This document shows positions 36,517-51,500 of a stretch of 64,000 nt of DNA, in pieces; positions within the stretch are counted from its first letter, which is position 1; every line of letters begins with the position of its first letter. The notes below the pieces were generated by a model. It did not search any database. It saw nothing but the letters and a program-made list of their open reading frames with translations, and was not told the origin of the DNA. Location: contig CM049318.1 in NCBI GenBank assembly GCA_026874595.1, positions 3,285,741 through 3,349,740 of the forward strand, read 5' to 3'. The translations under genes and the position numbers were made by a program. Source of the DNA: Sipunculus nudus. Taxonomy: Eukaryota > Annelida > Sipuncula > Golfingiida > Sipunculidae.

Positions 36517-36728
36517 CTAGCAGCCCCCAGTAACGTCACAGCAGGCTTTGACCTTGTTCCAGTAGCCGATCAGTCCCCTCCTACAGCCGAGGGGTCCGCC
36601 GTTATGGATCATGGCGTAGTCCTTACAGGTGGGCGTTCTACCTCTCGTACAGCGTTCTCCGTAACGACTCATGTAGCTCCTCACACACGTCTCTGAACAA
36701 GCCATGTATTTAGTGCAGCCTTTCCATG
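36517..36728 (-). CDS. Lysozyme gene A, exon 5 (C-terminal half of i-type domain)
   Basis: ttgccag|CA TGG opens in phase 1 and the frame ends at TAG (36517). It encodes 69 residues with eight Cys. Conserved elements include MACSETCVRSYMSRYG, TCKDYAMIHNGGPLGC and YWNKVKACC. The exon's extent and spacing match the corresponding exon of gene B (58493-58719). Confidence 0.9.
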
Positions 36729-39486
36729 CTGGCAAATATATGTTAAATATAAAATCGATTAGATAGATATTAAAGAAGTCTGTGTGTGTGGGGGGGGGGG
36801 GGGGTTACAAAATTACGATGCTTAAGTAACATATTCACTCGCTCAACGATGATTTGAAATTGATTCCTTAAACCAAGTAAAATGAGTCAACTATTGTATA
36901 CAACTGTGTTTTTTTTTTTTTTGCGAACGTGAAAAGTAAACTTTTGACTATAGATGTTATACAATGCCAACAGAGGTATACAAAAGAATACAATGATTTC
37001 ATTCCATTTTGTACCTCCAGTGTTTCCATAGTGTCAAGTGTAGTAAACAATGTTGGATTACACGGATGGGATGGAATTATGTGCAAATAAAACATAGGAG
37101 TCCAGGGAACTAGCAATTTGTTACTCTTATCTTATAACAGGATATAGTTTGCACCCATTTTTTCTCACTTCATCGACGTATAATGACATTAAGGCTAACT
37201 GCTGTTACATTTTGCTTGGCTATATTAATTTTTTTTCATAGGCAATTATGGTATATGATAATATAATGAGATTTGTATTACGTTTGTATGACCTCTAGGG
37301 CGGTCCCCGCTAGGCCTGTATCCGTTGTCCTGGCGACGGATGCATGGCTATCTTAAAAGAGTCATAAGGTCATAAGAGGTCGATGAAGCGGAACAAAGTG
37401 AGATCGTAACATGACCTATTATTAAGAAATAGTAATATATGCTGAGATAATCTAAAGAGATAATATCTACATTATCATTACACACCCTCCAGTACGGCTG
37501 TCTATACTAACTTACATGGACCTGGCCTGTAGCAGTCAGTCCAGTACGGTAGTTTAATCTGGTACGGTCCACACGACAGGGAACCCATGTCTTCCTTACA
37601 CCTCCCGACCTGCGACTCGCAGCCCTCCACCTGGTAACACATAATTCAGACTATACATAGTGTCTGATGTGACTGGGTCGTGCAGGCAGGCTTCACCTGG
37701 TAATACATGTTTTGTTATTCTTTAAAATTAGTGCTTAAAACTTAGGAAATTTCAAGATCTTATTGTAGTCTTATTGTAGTCATAGTTTCCTATCACAATA
37801 GGCTTTCATGTAACTGACGTCACATAGACTACAATACTGCACATGAAAGTAATGATGCTTTAGAGTTTATATTGTGTGTAAAAGAATAGTAGGAAAATAT
37901 AATTTCAATCTTTCTTTGATAATAGATCTATTAAAATACGTATTGTAAAATGGAGCCCATTTCGCAATAGGAACAATATATTTAAATCGAGAAATAGGCC
38001 CAGCATATGCAAAACCTATTGTAATAAATTTGCCAAAAACAAATATATTAAACGATAATATAATACTAGATGTATATGCATGCGCCAAGCAATCACTGGA
38101 AGCCAACCCCCCCCCCCTCCCCCCCCCCCCACACACACACTAGCCCACCCCATCCCACCTCCCCCACCACACCCATCCACCCCAGCCCACCTCCCCCACC
38201 ACACCCATCCACCCCAGCCCACCTCCCCCACCACACCCATCCACCCCAGCCCTCAATTGAGTGATAATCTAGGATTAGCAGTATTAGTATTTAGTGTTAG
38301 AAGTAACAATAATCGTGTTAATTGAAGAAATTGAGACTTGGGTAATTTTTTGAGAATTATGAGCAACTGAATTTAGTTCTTGAGAAACTTTCGATTGTTG
38401 GCTGATGACTAGAGTTCAATAATATTCATATTCATTTTCTTAAATTCATCATATACTCTTCACCGGTGTTTTGTGTATATTAGACAACAAGTATCTACAT
38501 GGGGGATGTGATCAGCCCTAATCACATCCTTTGCTGTTTACCCTTTACTTTTAGATGGTAATGCCACGACGATCATCCTATATAGAGGATGGAGGAAGAC
38601 CAGCATGCTACAACTTCAACTAGTCCACTCAACGTCAAAGACTGCAGGGATGCAAGCATGGTAATTAGCCCTGTCTTGGTTTTTGTAACTGCTCTGACAA
38701 GGGTCACAGCCTTGTACATGTACTTGAACGGCCAAGGCTTGATGTCCCTTTCCAATAGCATACAATCAAAGCCACTCGTTTACAGCACTTAAATGGCTTA
38801 GAAACTCTAAACACATTGAGCACGGGCGATATACCAGTTGTAAAAGAACTCTTTTATAACTGGTATATCGCCCATACTCAATGTGTTTACGGTTTCTAAG
38901 CCATTTTAGTGCTGGAAACGAGAGCCTGTGCATACAATTTCCTGGAGTACATTATTATAATAGGTACCATATACTTCAGTACCATGTAGATAAGATAAGA
39001 CACTTTATTGCTATACATACGTAATAAAAGTATTACATACATGTCGTGATTAGCTTGATGTCAAAATAAACTAAAGAAGAATAAATAAATAAATTCATAA
39101 AATCGTTTATAACAAAATATTTGCTTATACAGATTAGTTTCCCGCCAGGGATCTGTTTAGTTCCCGGATTGCTGACACGTATGTGCTTGTTAGAGTTCTT
39201 TTTTAGTAACTTGGGAACGATCGATAACGAGCTCCAGATTTCATTATATGGAATAGATAGTGTGCTGGGTGATTATAACCTTTAATTATAGCATTCGCCT
39301 TCATAAGCAATCTTTTATGGTAAATGGATTCAAAAGATGGTAAACAAGTCCCGACTATCTTCCCAGCCGTTTTAATAACCCTGTTAAGTAGCTTCCTTTC
39401 CTCAGAATTTACAAGTACCAGATACAAGTACAACCCTGCTCATTATATGTAATATGTAAGACATACAGACAAGTCAAGGTTAAACG

Positions 39487-39571
<85 letters not shown>

Positions 39572-42500
39572 TAGATATATAGATATATATGCATATATAA
39601 AGCCAATCTGAGTAAAGATATGATATTTAAAAAAATTAATTGGTTAGATTAAAATACTGAAAAAAAGACTTACATGACATATACACTTCATGCAGTTCTG
39701 TGTGAAGCCTTCAAGGTCACCTGGAACCGAAGATTATACAGGATTACATGTCAGTAAACAGTCCAGCTTACAGGAAGTGAGATTTGTTGATCAGCGGTAG
39801 ATACTTAACTTCCACTGGTCTAATTCTAAGCCTACATAGTCGTCTTAGTGGGCTCACTCTGAGCTTACATAATCGTCTAACTGGGCTCGCTCTGAGCTTA
39901 TATAGTAGTTTTTCTTGGTTTATTCTGAACTTACATAGTCGTCTTACTGGGCTCATTCTGAACCTACATAGTCGTCTTACTGTGCTCACTCTGAGCTAAC
40001 ATAGTTGTCTTGCTAAGCTCATTCTGAGCCTTCATAGTCGTCTAACTAGGCTCATTCTGAGCTAACATAGTTGTCTTACTGGACTCATTCTGAACCTACA
40101 TAGTCGTCTTACTGTGCTCATTCTGAGCTAACATAGTCGTCTTGCTAGGCTCTTTCTGAGCTAACATGGTTGTCTTACTGGACTCATTCTGAACCTACAT
40201 AGTCGTCTTACTGTGCTCATTCTGAGCTAACATAGTCGTCTTACTAGGCTCATTCTGAGCTTTCATAGTCGTCTTACTAAGCTCATTCTGAGCTAACATA
40301 GTCGTCTTACAAAGCTCATTCTGAGCTAACATAGTCGTCTTAATGTGCTCATGCTGAACCTTCATAGTCGTCTTACTGGACTCATTCTGAACCTACACAG
40401 TTGTCTTACTATGCTCATTCTGAGCTTTCATAGTTGTCTTACTAAGCTCATTCTGAGCTAACATAGTCGTCTTACTGTGCTCACTCTGAGCTAACATAGT
40501 TGTCTTACTAAGCTCATTCTGAGCTAACATAGTCGTCTTACTAGGCTCATTCTGAGATAACATAGTCGTCTTACTGTGCTCATTCTGAGATTACATAGTC
40601 GTCTTACTGTGCTCACTCTGAACTAACATAGTCGTCTTACTAGGCTCATTCTGAGCTAACATAATTGTCTTACCGGACTCATTCTGAACCTACATAGTCG
40701 TCTTACTGTGCTCACTCTGAGCTATCATAGTCGTCTTACTGTGCTCATTCTGAGATAACATAGTCGTCTTACTGTGCTCACTCTGAACTCACATAGTCGT
40801 CTTACTAGGCTCATTCTGAGCTAACATAGTTGTCTTACCGGACTCATTCTGAACCTACATAGTCGTCTTACTGTGCTCACTCTGAACTAACATAGTCGTC
40901 TTACTAGGCTCATTCTGAGCTAACATAGTCGTCTTACTGTGCTCATTCTGAGCTAACATAGTCGTCTTACTGTGCTCACTCTGAACTAACATAGTCGTCT
41001 TACTAGGCTCATTCTGAGCTAACATAGTTGTCTTACCGGACTCATTCTGAACCTACATAGTCGTCTTACTGTGCTCACTCTGAACTAACATAGTCGTCTT
41101 ACTAGGCTCATTCTGAGCTAACATAGTCGTCTTACTGTGCTCATTCTTAACCTACATAGTCGTCTTACTAAGCTCATTCTGAACCTACATAGTTGTCTTA
41201 CTGGACTCATTCTGAACCTACATAGTTTTCTTACTGTGCTCACTCTGAGCTTACATAGTCGTTTTACTGGGCTCATTCTGCGCTAATATAGTCGTCTTAC
41301 TGGGCTTACATAGTCGTCTTACTGAGCTCATTCTGCGCTTACATAGTCGTTTTACTAGACTCATTCTGAGCTAACATAGTCGTTTTACTAGGCTCATTCT
41401 GAGCTAACATAGTCGTCTTACTAGGCTCATTCTGAGCTAACATAGTCTTCTTACTTGGCTCATTCTGAGCTTCCATAGTCGTCTTACTAAGCTCATTCTG
41501 CGCTTACATATTCGTCATACTAGGCTCACTCTAAGCTTACATAGTCGTCTTACTTGGCTCACGCTGAGCTTACATGGTCGTCTTTCTGGGTTCACTCTGG
41601 GCTTACATAGTCGTCTTACTGGGCTCATTATGAGCTCACATAGTCGTCTTACTAGGCTCACTCTAATCTTACATAGTCGTCTTACTTGGCTCACGCTGGG
41701 CCTACATAGTCGTCTTTCTAGGCTCACTCTGAGCTTACAGAGTCGTCTTACTGGGCTCATTCTGAGCTTACATTACCGTCATATCGAATCTCTGGCATTA
41801 CGACCAGATTACTAGCGCCAGAGTGTCATTAAATCTATATCTGAGGAACGCATAAATGAACATGCAAATATTTTTGTCATTTCTGACAATGCTTCATGGC
41901 CTACAGGTAAACTGTCAATCAACGTTAACCAGACCATCGTTAGCATTTTTGTGTATTTCCAATAATACCAAACATAAGCGAGAAAAGTTCCGTTTTAACC
42001 CAGCACATTGGTAAACCATTTGGTGTGTTTGTTGAATTTATGACCGCATGAACACAAGCATGGCTCGCACGAGTTACAGGACGCAGGCAGCTTGCAGGCG
42101 ATACAGGAAATGACCCGTGTCCATGGAGACGGTGTTTCAGTTTGGGTTGTAAGCTCACATGTATACTATTGTGTAAATTCATTATTTTTTAGCATAATAT
42201 TGAGATTATGGGCCGTTTACCACGATATGAATCCAACCTGATGCAAGACCACTACGGTACATTCATAGATATAGCTTGTTTCACGACTCGAGTAGGCTTA
42301 CCATCCCAATTGCCTACTGAGTCGGGTTGTCACGGCTTAGCTTACATAGTCGTCCTACTAGGCTCACTCTGAGCTTACATAGTCGTCTTACTGGGCTCAT
42401 TCTGAACTTACTTAGTCGTATTATTGGGCTCACTCTAAGCTTATATAGTCGTTGTTGAATTTATGACCGCATGAACACAAGCATGGCTCGCACGGGTTAC

Positions 42501-45500
42501 AGGACACAGGCAGCTTGCAGGCGATACAGGAAATGACCCTTGTCAATGGAGACGATGTTTCAGTTTGGGTTGTTGGCTCACATGTATACTATTGTGTAAA
42601 TTCATTATTTTTAGCAAAATATTGAGATTATGGGCCGTTTACCACGATATGAATGCAACCTGATGCAAGACCACTACGATACATTCCTAGATATAACTTG
42701 TATCACGACTCGAGTAGGCTTACCAGCCCAATTGCCTACTGAATCGGGTTGTCACTGCCAAGCTTACATTGTCGTCTTACTGGGCTCACTCTGAGCTTAC
42801 ATAGTCGTATTACTGGCCTCATTCTAAGCTTACTTAGTCGTCTAATTGGGCTCACTCTGAGCTTATATGGTCGTTGTTGAATTTATGACCGCATGAACAC
42901 AAGTATGGCTCGCACGGGTTACAGGACGCCGGGAGCTTGCAGGCGATACAGGAAATGACCCGTGTCCATGGAGACGGTGTTTCAGTTTGAGTTGTGAGCT
43001 CACATGTATACTATTGTGTAAATTCATTATTTTTAGCATAATATTGAAATTATGGGCCGTTTACCACGATATGAATGCAACCTGATGCAAGACCACTACG
43101 ATACATTCCTTGATATAACTTGTATCACGACTCGAGTAGGCTTACCAGCCCAATTGCCTACTGAGTCCGGTTGTCACTGCTAAGCTTACATAGTTGTCTT
43201 ACTAGGCTCACACTGAGCTTATATAGTCGTCTTACTGGGCTCATTCTGAACTTACTTAGTCGTATTATTGGGCTCACTCTGAGCTTATATAGTCGTTGTT
43301 GAATTTATGACCGCATGAACACAAGCATGGCTCGCACGGGTTGCAGGACGCAGGCAGCTTGCAGGCAATACAGGAAATGACCCGTGTTCAAGGAGACGGT
43401 GTTTCATTTTGGGTTGTGAGCTCACATGTAAACTATTGTGTAAATTCATTATTTTTAGCATAATATTGAGATTATGGGCCGTTTACCACGATATGAATGC
43501 AACCTGATGCAAGACCACTAGAATAAATTCCTAGATATAACTTGTATCACGACTCGAGTAGGCTTACCCACCCAATTACCTACTGAATCGGGTTGTCACG
43601 GCTAAGCTTATATGTAAATGCACAAATCAAACTACATGTGAATTTGTTTAATATTGATTTATGTTTAAGAAAAGGTATTAATTACTATGTTTAAAATGGA
43701 TAAAAGCGTAATTTCATGGAAAAAATGTTGATGCCTTGTTCTGGACTTGAACCGGGTTCCCTTTATTTGATGGCTCTGGAGACCAGTGTAGCATGCATTG
43801 TGCCACCCTGGCTGGTGTTTAAGAAGCTTATTTAAAATTGAAATGAGGTTTATGTCAGTGGTCAGTGTCAACATTGGGGCACATGACATTGATGTCACTT
43901 CCTGTTTTGACCAGTGAACAGAATTGTAACATGTGGTGCAGTAAATTTGCCTTCAGGCCACACAGATGTATATGTAATGTCTTTCATTCATTATAAAATG
44001 TCTTGTGACCTGTTATGTATTAACTATTAACTCCTAGAGAGCTTTTTCTTTTTAACTGGTGGCATATATCTCTTTCACATGTAGAATACTAGTCAAAGTA
44101 CTTGTGTCAACAATACCTGTCAAGAACTATTACCTTCCATTTTGTATTAAACCAACTGGCAGCGTTACTGCATATAGCAGCTCTGTTACTTAATATACCA
44201 GTAGTATCATCATTAATATTATCCATATTGTGATCTGTTTTCTCCATTCATATTGTGCTGTGCATATAACATTTTATATGGACCTATATATCTTATATAT
44301 GGACTCTGTTACAGTTTACATACTAGTAAGATTAATTTCGTTGTTTCAGTTTTCAAACGGGATTGTTTGTGGTAAACGAGCAAGCAACGCAACAAGCAGT
44401 CTCAGTGTTGAGCTTTGTGAAAAATAAAAGAAGTGAAACGTATATTAGTCGTCACTTTATGAACTGCACCTACATTTAGTTTGAAAACTCTTTTGCCACT
44501 CATGTGGTCAGAACGGTCTCGGTTGAATGACCAGAATTGAACTGGCACTTAACGCTGATACACAGACCAAAGGATTTACGACTGTGTAACTGGTGTCGCT
44601 TCGATAACTATATGTGTGTTCGTTCAAGTTGATTCTCATCAGATTGTGTCGTTTTCTACGTTTACTGATGGTGATAGTGACAATAAGATATATTGTGTAC
44701 CTTTAAATTTTTATGTATCACTAACGTGTAAACATGAGTGATACTAAACGTGACTGTGACTTAAGAGATAGTGTAACTGCAGTAACAGAGACAGAAACAG
44801 ATATGCAGTCAGCAGTAAGCCACAGCTCTCGTCAAAGAACATTGACTGATAAAGGCCTTGTAGAAAAACAACGTGTTCTCAAGAACAAACAGACTGCAGC
44901 CTTATCCGCTTTAACTAAGAAGCGAACTGAACTTACAAAACTTATGCTGAACACAAATAATTTACACTTAGTGAAAACATGTCTTGATGGATTAAATGAA
45001 TTGTTTGTGCATTATCAGCAGTGTTATTCAGCTCACTTTGATGTTCTTATTTCCGAAACAGAGCAGGACATTGAAAGTAAGCGTTTTGATGATAAGGAAC
45101 GCTCATTTCTTGAGTTTCAATGTTGTGTTAAAAAGTGGATAACTCAAGCAGAACGTGAATTGTCTGACCAGTTAGATGGGTCGATAGTGTCTTCTAGAAA
45201 ATCCCATAGGTCCAGCAAACACTCTGGAGCATCGTCTAGATCTAGGGCCTCATCTACTTCCACTCGTGCTAAGGAGAAGGCTCATCTGGCAGCACTGATG
45301 GTAGAAAGAGACAGATTAGCAGACAGAAATGCACTAGAGGCAAAAACAAGACAACTCGATCTTGACATAGAGATAGCCAAGGCGCAAGCAAGAGAGAAAG
45401 TATACGCGGAAGCTGAACAAGCTGAGATGCACCAAGATGATGATCAGCATCCACATGTATCAATTATCGCTGCTAAGCCCAATGAGGTGGAGACATTGCC

Positions 45501-48500
45501 AAAATTCACCAAAATTGACCAAGAAGATGCTCCACAAAGAAATTATGGTGCGTCTATTACTGAGAATGTTGATATCATTCAATCTCACGCTGATAGCAAA
45601 CCATTGCTGAAAACCCTTGATCCAACAGCCAGACCTTTCAATCCAGATTCCTTTGGTGCTGATCCGCCTGGCAGCTCTCCAGCTGAACATATTGGTAGCC
45701 AACAGCAGCATCAGAATCAACAAATAATGGCAACTTGTCAGCAACTGGCTACAACAATGGCATTACCTCAACCTGAAGTGCCAAAGTTTACAGGAGATGT
45801 TATGGAGTATAATACTTTCATGATGGCATTTGATGCAAGAATTGCATCAAGAACACTAAATAGTGCTGATAAACTGTATTTCCTTGACCAGCATCTTGAT
45901 GGAGATGCCAAAGATTTAATTGGTGGTTGTTTATACATGGAGCCTAGTGCTGGTTACCAGAGAGCAAGATCATTACTTCAGAGAGAATATGGTGACCAAT
46001 ATAAGATTTCCATGGCTTATGTTAACAAACTTCTGAAGTGGCCTGTGATCAGGTATGATGATAGTTCTTCTCTCAAGCATCTCTCATACTTCTTGGTGAA
46101 ATGTCTTCATGCCATGTCAACCTTGTCTCATATGGACGTATTGAATCACTCACCTAATATGCAGGCTGTAGTGTGCAAACTTCCTCCATATTTGCAAAAC
46201 AAATGGCGTGACAAGGTGACCAATCTTAGGAGAGAACAGATGAGAATGCCTTTCTTTGAGGACCTTGTCCAGTTTGTTCAGCAGGCATCAGAAGCTGCTA
46301 ATGACCCGATATATAGCAAAGAGGCCTTAGAAAAGAACAATACACAGAGAACATACAGTGTCTCTAACCGTAAACAGTTTTCACCCAAACCAAAGAGTAG
46401 CAGCTTTACAACTGAAGTTAACTCAGGTTACAGGCGCCCAGGTGTAAAGCAGGGCAACAATTACAGCAGGTCCTGTATATTGTGCAAGAAATCACATGAC
46501 CTTGACAACTGTGAAGAATTACTTAAGAAAACCCTGAATGACAGACGGGCTTTCCTGAAAGAAAAGCGGATGTGCTTCGGTTGTTATGGATATAATCACA
46601 TTTCTAAAGGATGTACAAACAAACTGAAGTGTAGGCAATGTGGGAAAAGACATCCCACAGCTTTACATGATGATTCATTTCAAGCAAACAAAGTGCCATC
46701 CAATGATGCTTCTAATGAAGACACAAATGTGCAGGCCAATATTCAGACAAGTAGCTGCAGTGCCACTGATGATGGTTCCATTGTGTTGCATGCAATATTG
46801 CCTGTCAAAGTTCGACAAAATGGAAAGGACAAGGTTGTCTCAACATATGCATTCTATGATAGTGGTAGTAGCGGATGTTTTATAACAGATGATCTTAGAA
46901 CGAAGCTCTCTGCCACTGGTAAAGATGTCAATCTTCAGCTACGTACCATGCATGGCCAGTCATGCATCAAAACAACCGCAGTAAGTGATTTGATTGTTTC
47001 CGATTGGTCCGACAGAAATCCCATACCGCTGCCAAAGACTTACCAGAGAGAAGAAATTCCAGTAGACCATCAGCACATCCCTTGGCCCGAAACACTTAGT
47101 AAGTGGCCTAACTTAAATTTTATGGCTAAGGACATTCCAGACTATAATCCTGACATGGATATTGGATTGCTCATTGGCAGTAATTGTCCCTTAGCACTCG
47201 AGCCTTTGAGAGTTGTTCCTACACATGGAGAAGGGCCATTTGCATCACAACTGCGTCACGGGTGGACAGTTAATGGTCCAGTGTGTGTGTCTAAAACAAC
47301 TGATACTGTAAACTGTAGCCGAATCATCGTCAGAGAAATGGAACCCATGAAAGAGGTTATTTCACCAGAGTCTGTCCTTAAGATGTTTGAGCTCGACTTT
47401 AATGACAGGCCGACAAAACTGCCTGGTGAACGCAGTCACTCACAGGAGGACAAGCTATTCTTAGAGAAAGCCAAAGAAGGAATACGTCTGACAGAAGGTC
47501 ATTATGAAATACCATTACCATTCAGAAATTCTAACGTTACCATGCCTTGTAATCGACAGCAAGCTGTTAAGCGTGCCCAATGGCAGAAGAAGAAAATGTT
47601 GCGTGATGAAAAATACCGAGAGGACTACATCAATTTTGTAAATGCGCTCTTAGACAAGGGATATGCACAAAGGATTGAAGAGAACTCCTTGTCTGCAGCA
47701 TCAGGAAAAGTTTGGTATCTGCCTCATCACGGTGTCTATCACCCGAAAAAGCCAAACAAAATTCGTGTAGTCTTTGACTGCAGTGCTCGATATGAAGGAA
47801 CATCGCTAAACGACAAACTGATTCCAGGTCCTGACCTAACCAATTCGTTAATAGGAGTTCTGACAAAATTTAGAGAAGAACGGATAGCCTTTATAGGTGA
47901 CGTGGAAGCTATGTTTCACCAAGTGCGTGTTCCATCTGATCAGTGTAATTTTCTGCGCTTTCTGTGGTGGCCAGGTGGTGATCTTGATTCAGGCCTACAT
48001 GAGTACCAGATGAAGGTGCACTTGTTTGGTGCCATTTCCTCTCCAAGTATTTGTAACTATGCACTGAGAAGGATAACAGAGGATAATGTTCTTCCACAAC
48101 CTGTGTCTCACACAATCAACAGAAACTTTTATGTAGACGACTGTCTGAAATCAGTTGCTAGTGAGCATGAAGCTGTCAAATTGATCAATAACCTGTGCTC
48201 TGCTTGCTCAACAGGGGGATTTCACTTGGCCAAATTTATCAGTAACAGCACAGCAGTGCTTGAATCCATTCCTGCAAAAGAGCGTGCAAAAGAAATACAG
48301 ACTATCGAACTGGATTATGACAAATTGCCGATTGAACGTGCTTTGGGCATTCAGTGGTGTATTTCTAAGGACACATTTGGGTTCTCGTTCATGACTGACT
48401 CTCAGCCAGATACAAGACGAGGAATTCTGTCTACCGTGTCATCCATCTTTGATCCCTTAGGATTCCTAGCACCATTCATATTGCCTGCAAAGAAAATATT

Positions 48501-51500
48501 GCAAGATCTATGCAAAGAAACAGAATTAGATTGGGATGATGAAATTCCAGATCAGTACACAAAACAGTGGCAAAGGTGGCTGAATGATCTTCAACTGCTA
48601 AATGAAGTGTCTGTGAACAGATGCTTGAAACCGGAAGGATTTGGAACTGTCACATCAACTCAACTCCATTTGTTTTCTGATGCTAGTTCCATTGGTTATG
48701 CTTCTGCCGCATATTTACGCCTAAGCAACATGGAGGGCAAAATACACACTTCTTTTCTGATAGGTAAGGCTAGACTGGCGCCTATAAAACCAACAACAAT
48801 ACCTCGTCTGGAGCTTACAGCGGCCACAATCTCGGTACACCTCGGCCAAATGATGCGCCAGGAACTAGACAACAAACCAGACTACATTGTGTATCACACA
48901 GATTCAACGACAGTCCTACATTACATATGTAGTGAGAAGAAGAGATTCCCTGTGTTCGTAGCAAACCGAGTTGGAACGATCCGCGAGTTCTCAACCCCAG
49001 AGCAGTGGCGATACGTCCCAACAACAGACAACCCAGCCGACTATGGCTCCAGGGGTCAAAATAGCATTCAGATGTTAAAGCACAAATGTTGGATTGAGGG
49101 ACCAGAGTTTCTGAGGAAACATGAGGACGCATGGCCTAAACAACCAAACATTATTGAGGATACTTCTTCAGAGGCTGACAAAATTGAACATTCGCTCAGC
49201 ACGGTTGTACCATATGTGGATCCACAAAGCAAGCCACTTGACCAACTGCTAGTCTATTATTCTAGCTGGCACCGTTTAAAGAAAGCAGTGGCATATCTTT
49301 TGCGGCTTCGTCACATATTACAGGAGCCAAACAAACCTCACTTGGGTCAAACAAAACCAGCAGAGAGTCATCCCTTGACTGTAGATGAGATGGATAATGC
49401 AGAGCTGTCCATTTTGAAATACATACAGCAACAGCATTTCCCTTCTGAGATTGAACATCTGAAGCAAAATAAGCTCCAGAGTCAACGAGGCCGAGCAAAC
49501 AGAGCCTGTGTTTCGAACCAAAGCTCGATCTACCCACTGGACCCTTTCCTAGACCGTGATATCATTCGAGTAGGCGGACGCCTTACAAAATCCATTCTGC
49601 CACGAAACATGAAACACCCTGTAATTCTACCACGCAAAAGTCACATCACAACATTGATCATCAGATCAGTACATGAACAATTAGGACATTCTGGTCGTAA
49701 CCATGTACTTGCACGACTAAGGGAAAAGTACTGGGTGATCAATGGAAATGCAGCTGTGCGGCATGTCCTAACCCATTGTGTCTCCTGTCGTCGTCTAACA
49801 AAACCTGTCTGTGAGCAAAAAATGGCAGATCTTCCCCCGGATCGACTAAGTCCTGCTCCACCATTCACCTACACCGGAGTTGACTTCTTCGGACCCTTCT
49901 TTATCAAAGAAGGCAGGAAAGAAGTCAAACGATATGGCGCACTGTTCACGTGCTTGGTGAGTAGAGCCATTCATATAGAATCGTCAAATTCCTTAGACAC
50001 CGATTCCTTTATTCATGCACTCAGACGCTTCATTGCCAGGAGAGGAGCTGTCAAGGATATTCGATGTGACAACGGAACTAATTTTGTGGGAGCAGAGCGA
50101 GATTTACACAAAGCTATCATGAATATGGATCAAAATTCTGTCAGAGACCGGTTGCTACAGCAAAACATAAAATGGACATTCAATCCGCCTGCAGCAAGTC
50201 ATATGGGAGGTGTCTGGGAAAGACAGGTGAAAACTGTGCGAAAAGTTCTGTCACATTTGTTCCGAGAATTTGGCAACCGTGTGGATGATGAATCCTTCAG
50301 AACTCTGCTTTGTGAGGTAGAATCAATTGTAAATTCTCGTCCACTGACCAGTGTCTCAACTGACTCGGATGACTTGAGTCCGCTCACGCCAAATCATCTC
50401 CTGAACCTTAAATCCGTCGTCATACCGCCTCCAGGACAATTCCAAAGAGAAGATGTTTACGCTCGGAAACGTTGGCGAAGGATTCAGTATTTAGCCAATC
50501 AGTTCTGGTACAGATGGCGAAAAGAATACCTGCTGACTTTACAGCAAAGACAGAAATGGAGCAAGTCTACCAGAAATCTAACAGCTGGAGACATTGTATT
50601 GCTGAGGGACGACAATATGCCCAGAAATCTTTGGCGTTTGGGCCGAATAACCAAAACGGAGCCCGACAGGAAAGGATACGTGAGAAGTGTGTTACTCAGA
50701 GCTCAAGGTTCTGATCTTCGTAGGCCAATTCATAAGCTCGTTTTGCTTCTGCCTATTGAAGAGCAGGGAAGCCACTCAGACTGATCGTTATTGTTTTAAT
50801 ATTGATGTTTTGCATTTGTCTTCATTCAATAAGTATTACATGTTAACAGATGAATCCATTATTCTAATAATGTGTAATAATGTTTATGTGCATTTGTAAT
50901 CCGGGAATAGTTATGCATAGTTCCTATGCATAAGAGGCCGAGTGTGTAAATGCACAAATCAAACTACATGTGAATTTGTTTAATATTGATTTATGTTTAA
51001 GAAAAGGTATTAATTACTATGTTTAAAATGGATAAAAGCGTAATTTCATGGAAAAATGTTGATGCCTTGTTCTGGACTTGAACCGGGTTCCCTTTATTTG
51101 ATGGCTCTGGAGACCAGTGTAGCATGCATTGTGCCACCCTGGCTGGTGTTTAAGAAGCTTATTTAAAATTGAAATGAGTTTATGTCAGTGGTCAGTGTCA
51201 ACATTGGGGCACATGACATTGATGTCACTTCCTGTTTTGACCAGTGAACAGAATTGTAACATGTGGTGCAGTAAATTTGCCTTCAGGCCACACAGAGGTA
51301 TGTGTAATGTCTTTCATTCATTATAAAATGTCTTGTGACCTGTTATGTATTAACTATTAACTCCTAGAGAGCTTTTTCTTTTTAACTGGTGGCATATATC
51401 TCTTTCACATGTAGAATACTAGTCAAAGTACTTGTGTCAACAATACCTGTCAAGAACTATTACCTTCCATTTTGTATTAAACCAACTGGCAGCGTTACTG

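Larger units (their letters stand above)
37631..39673 (-). other. Lysozyme gene A, intron 3
   Basis: GT...AG bounded. It holds a C-rich 32-bp minisatellite (38107-38252), a 148-bp hairpin (38775-38922), the dead 3' end of a LINE (38985-39433) and a (TA)n tract (39488-39592). No further exon is seen. Confidence 0.8.

Noticed and set aside
38070-38325. Pro/His-rich plus-strand frames
   Set aside because: Translation of a C-rich 32-bp minisatellite inside an intron, in two frames at once.
39768-41815. Open frames with an 11-residue repeat (MSPVRRLCKLR) in the 33-bp minisatellite
   Set aside because: They are open only because 33 is a multiple of three. Many copies carry a stop, and both strands show similar frames.
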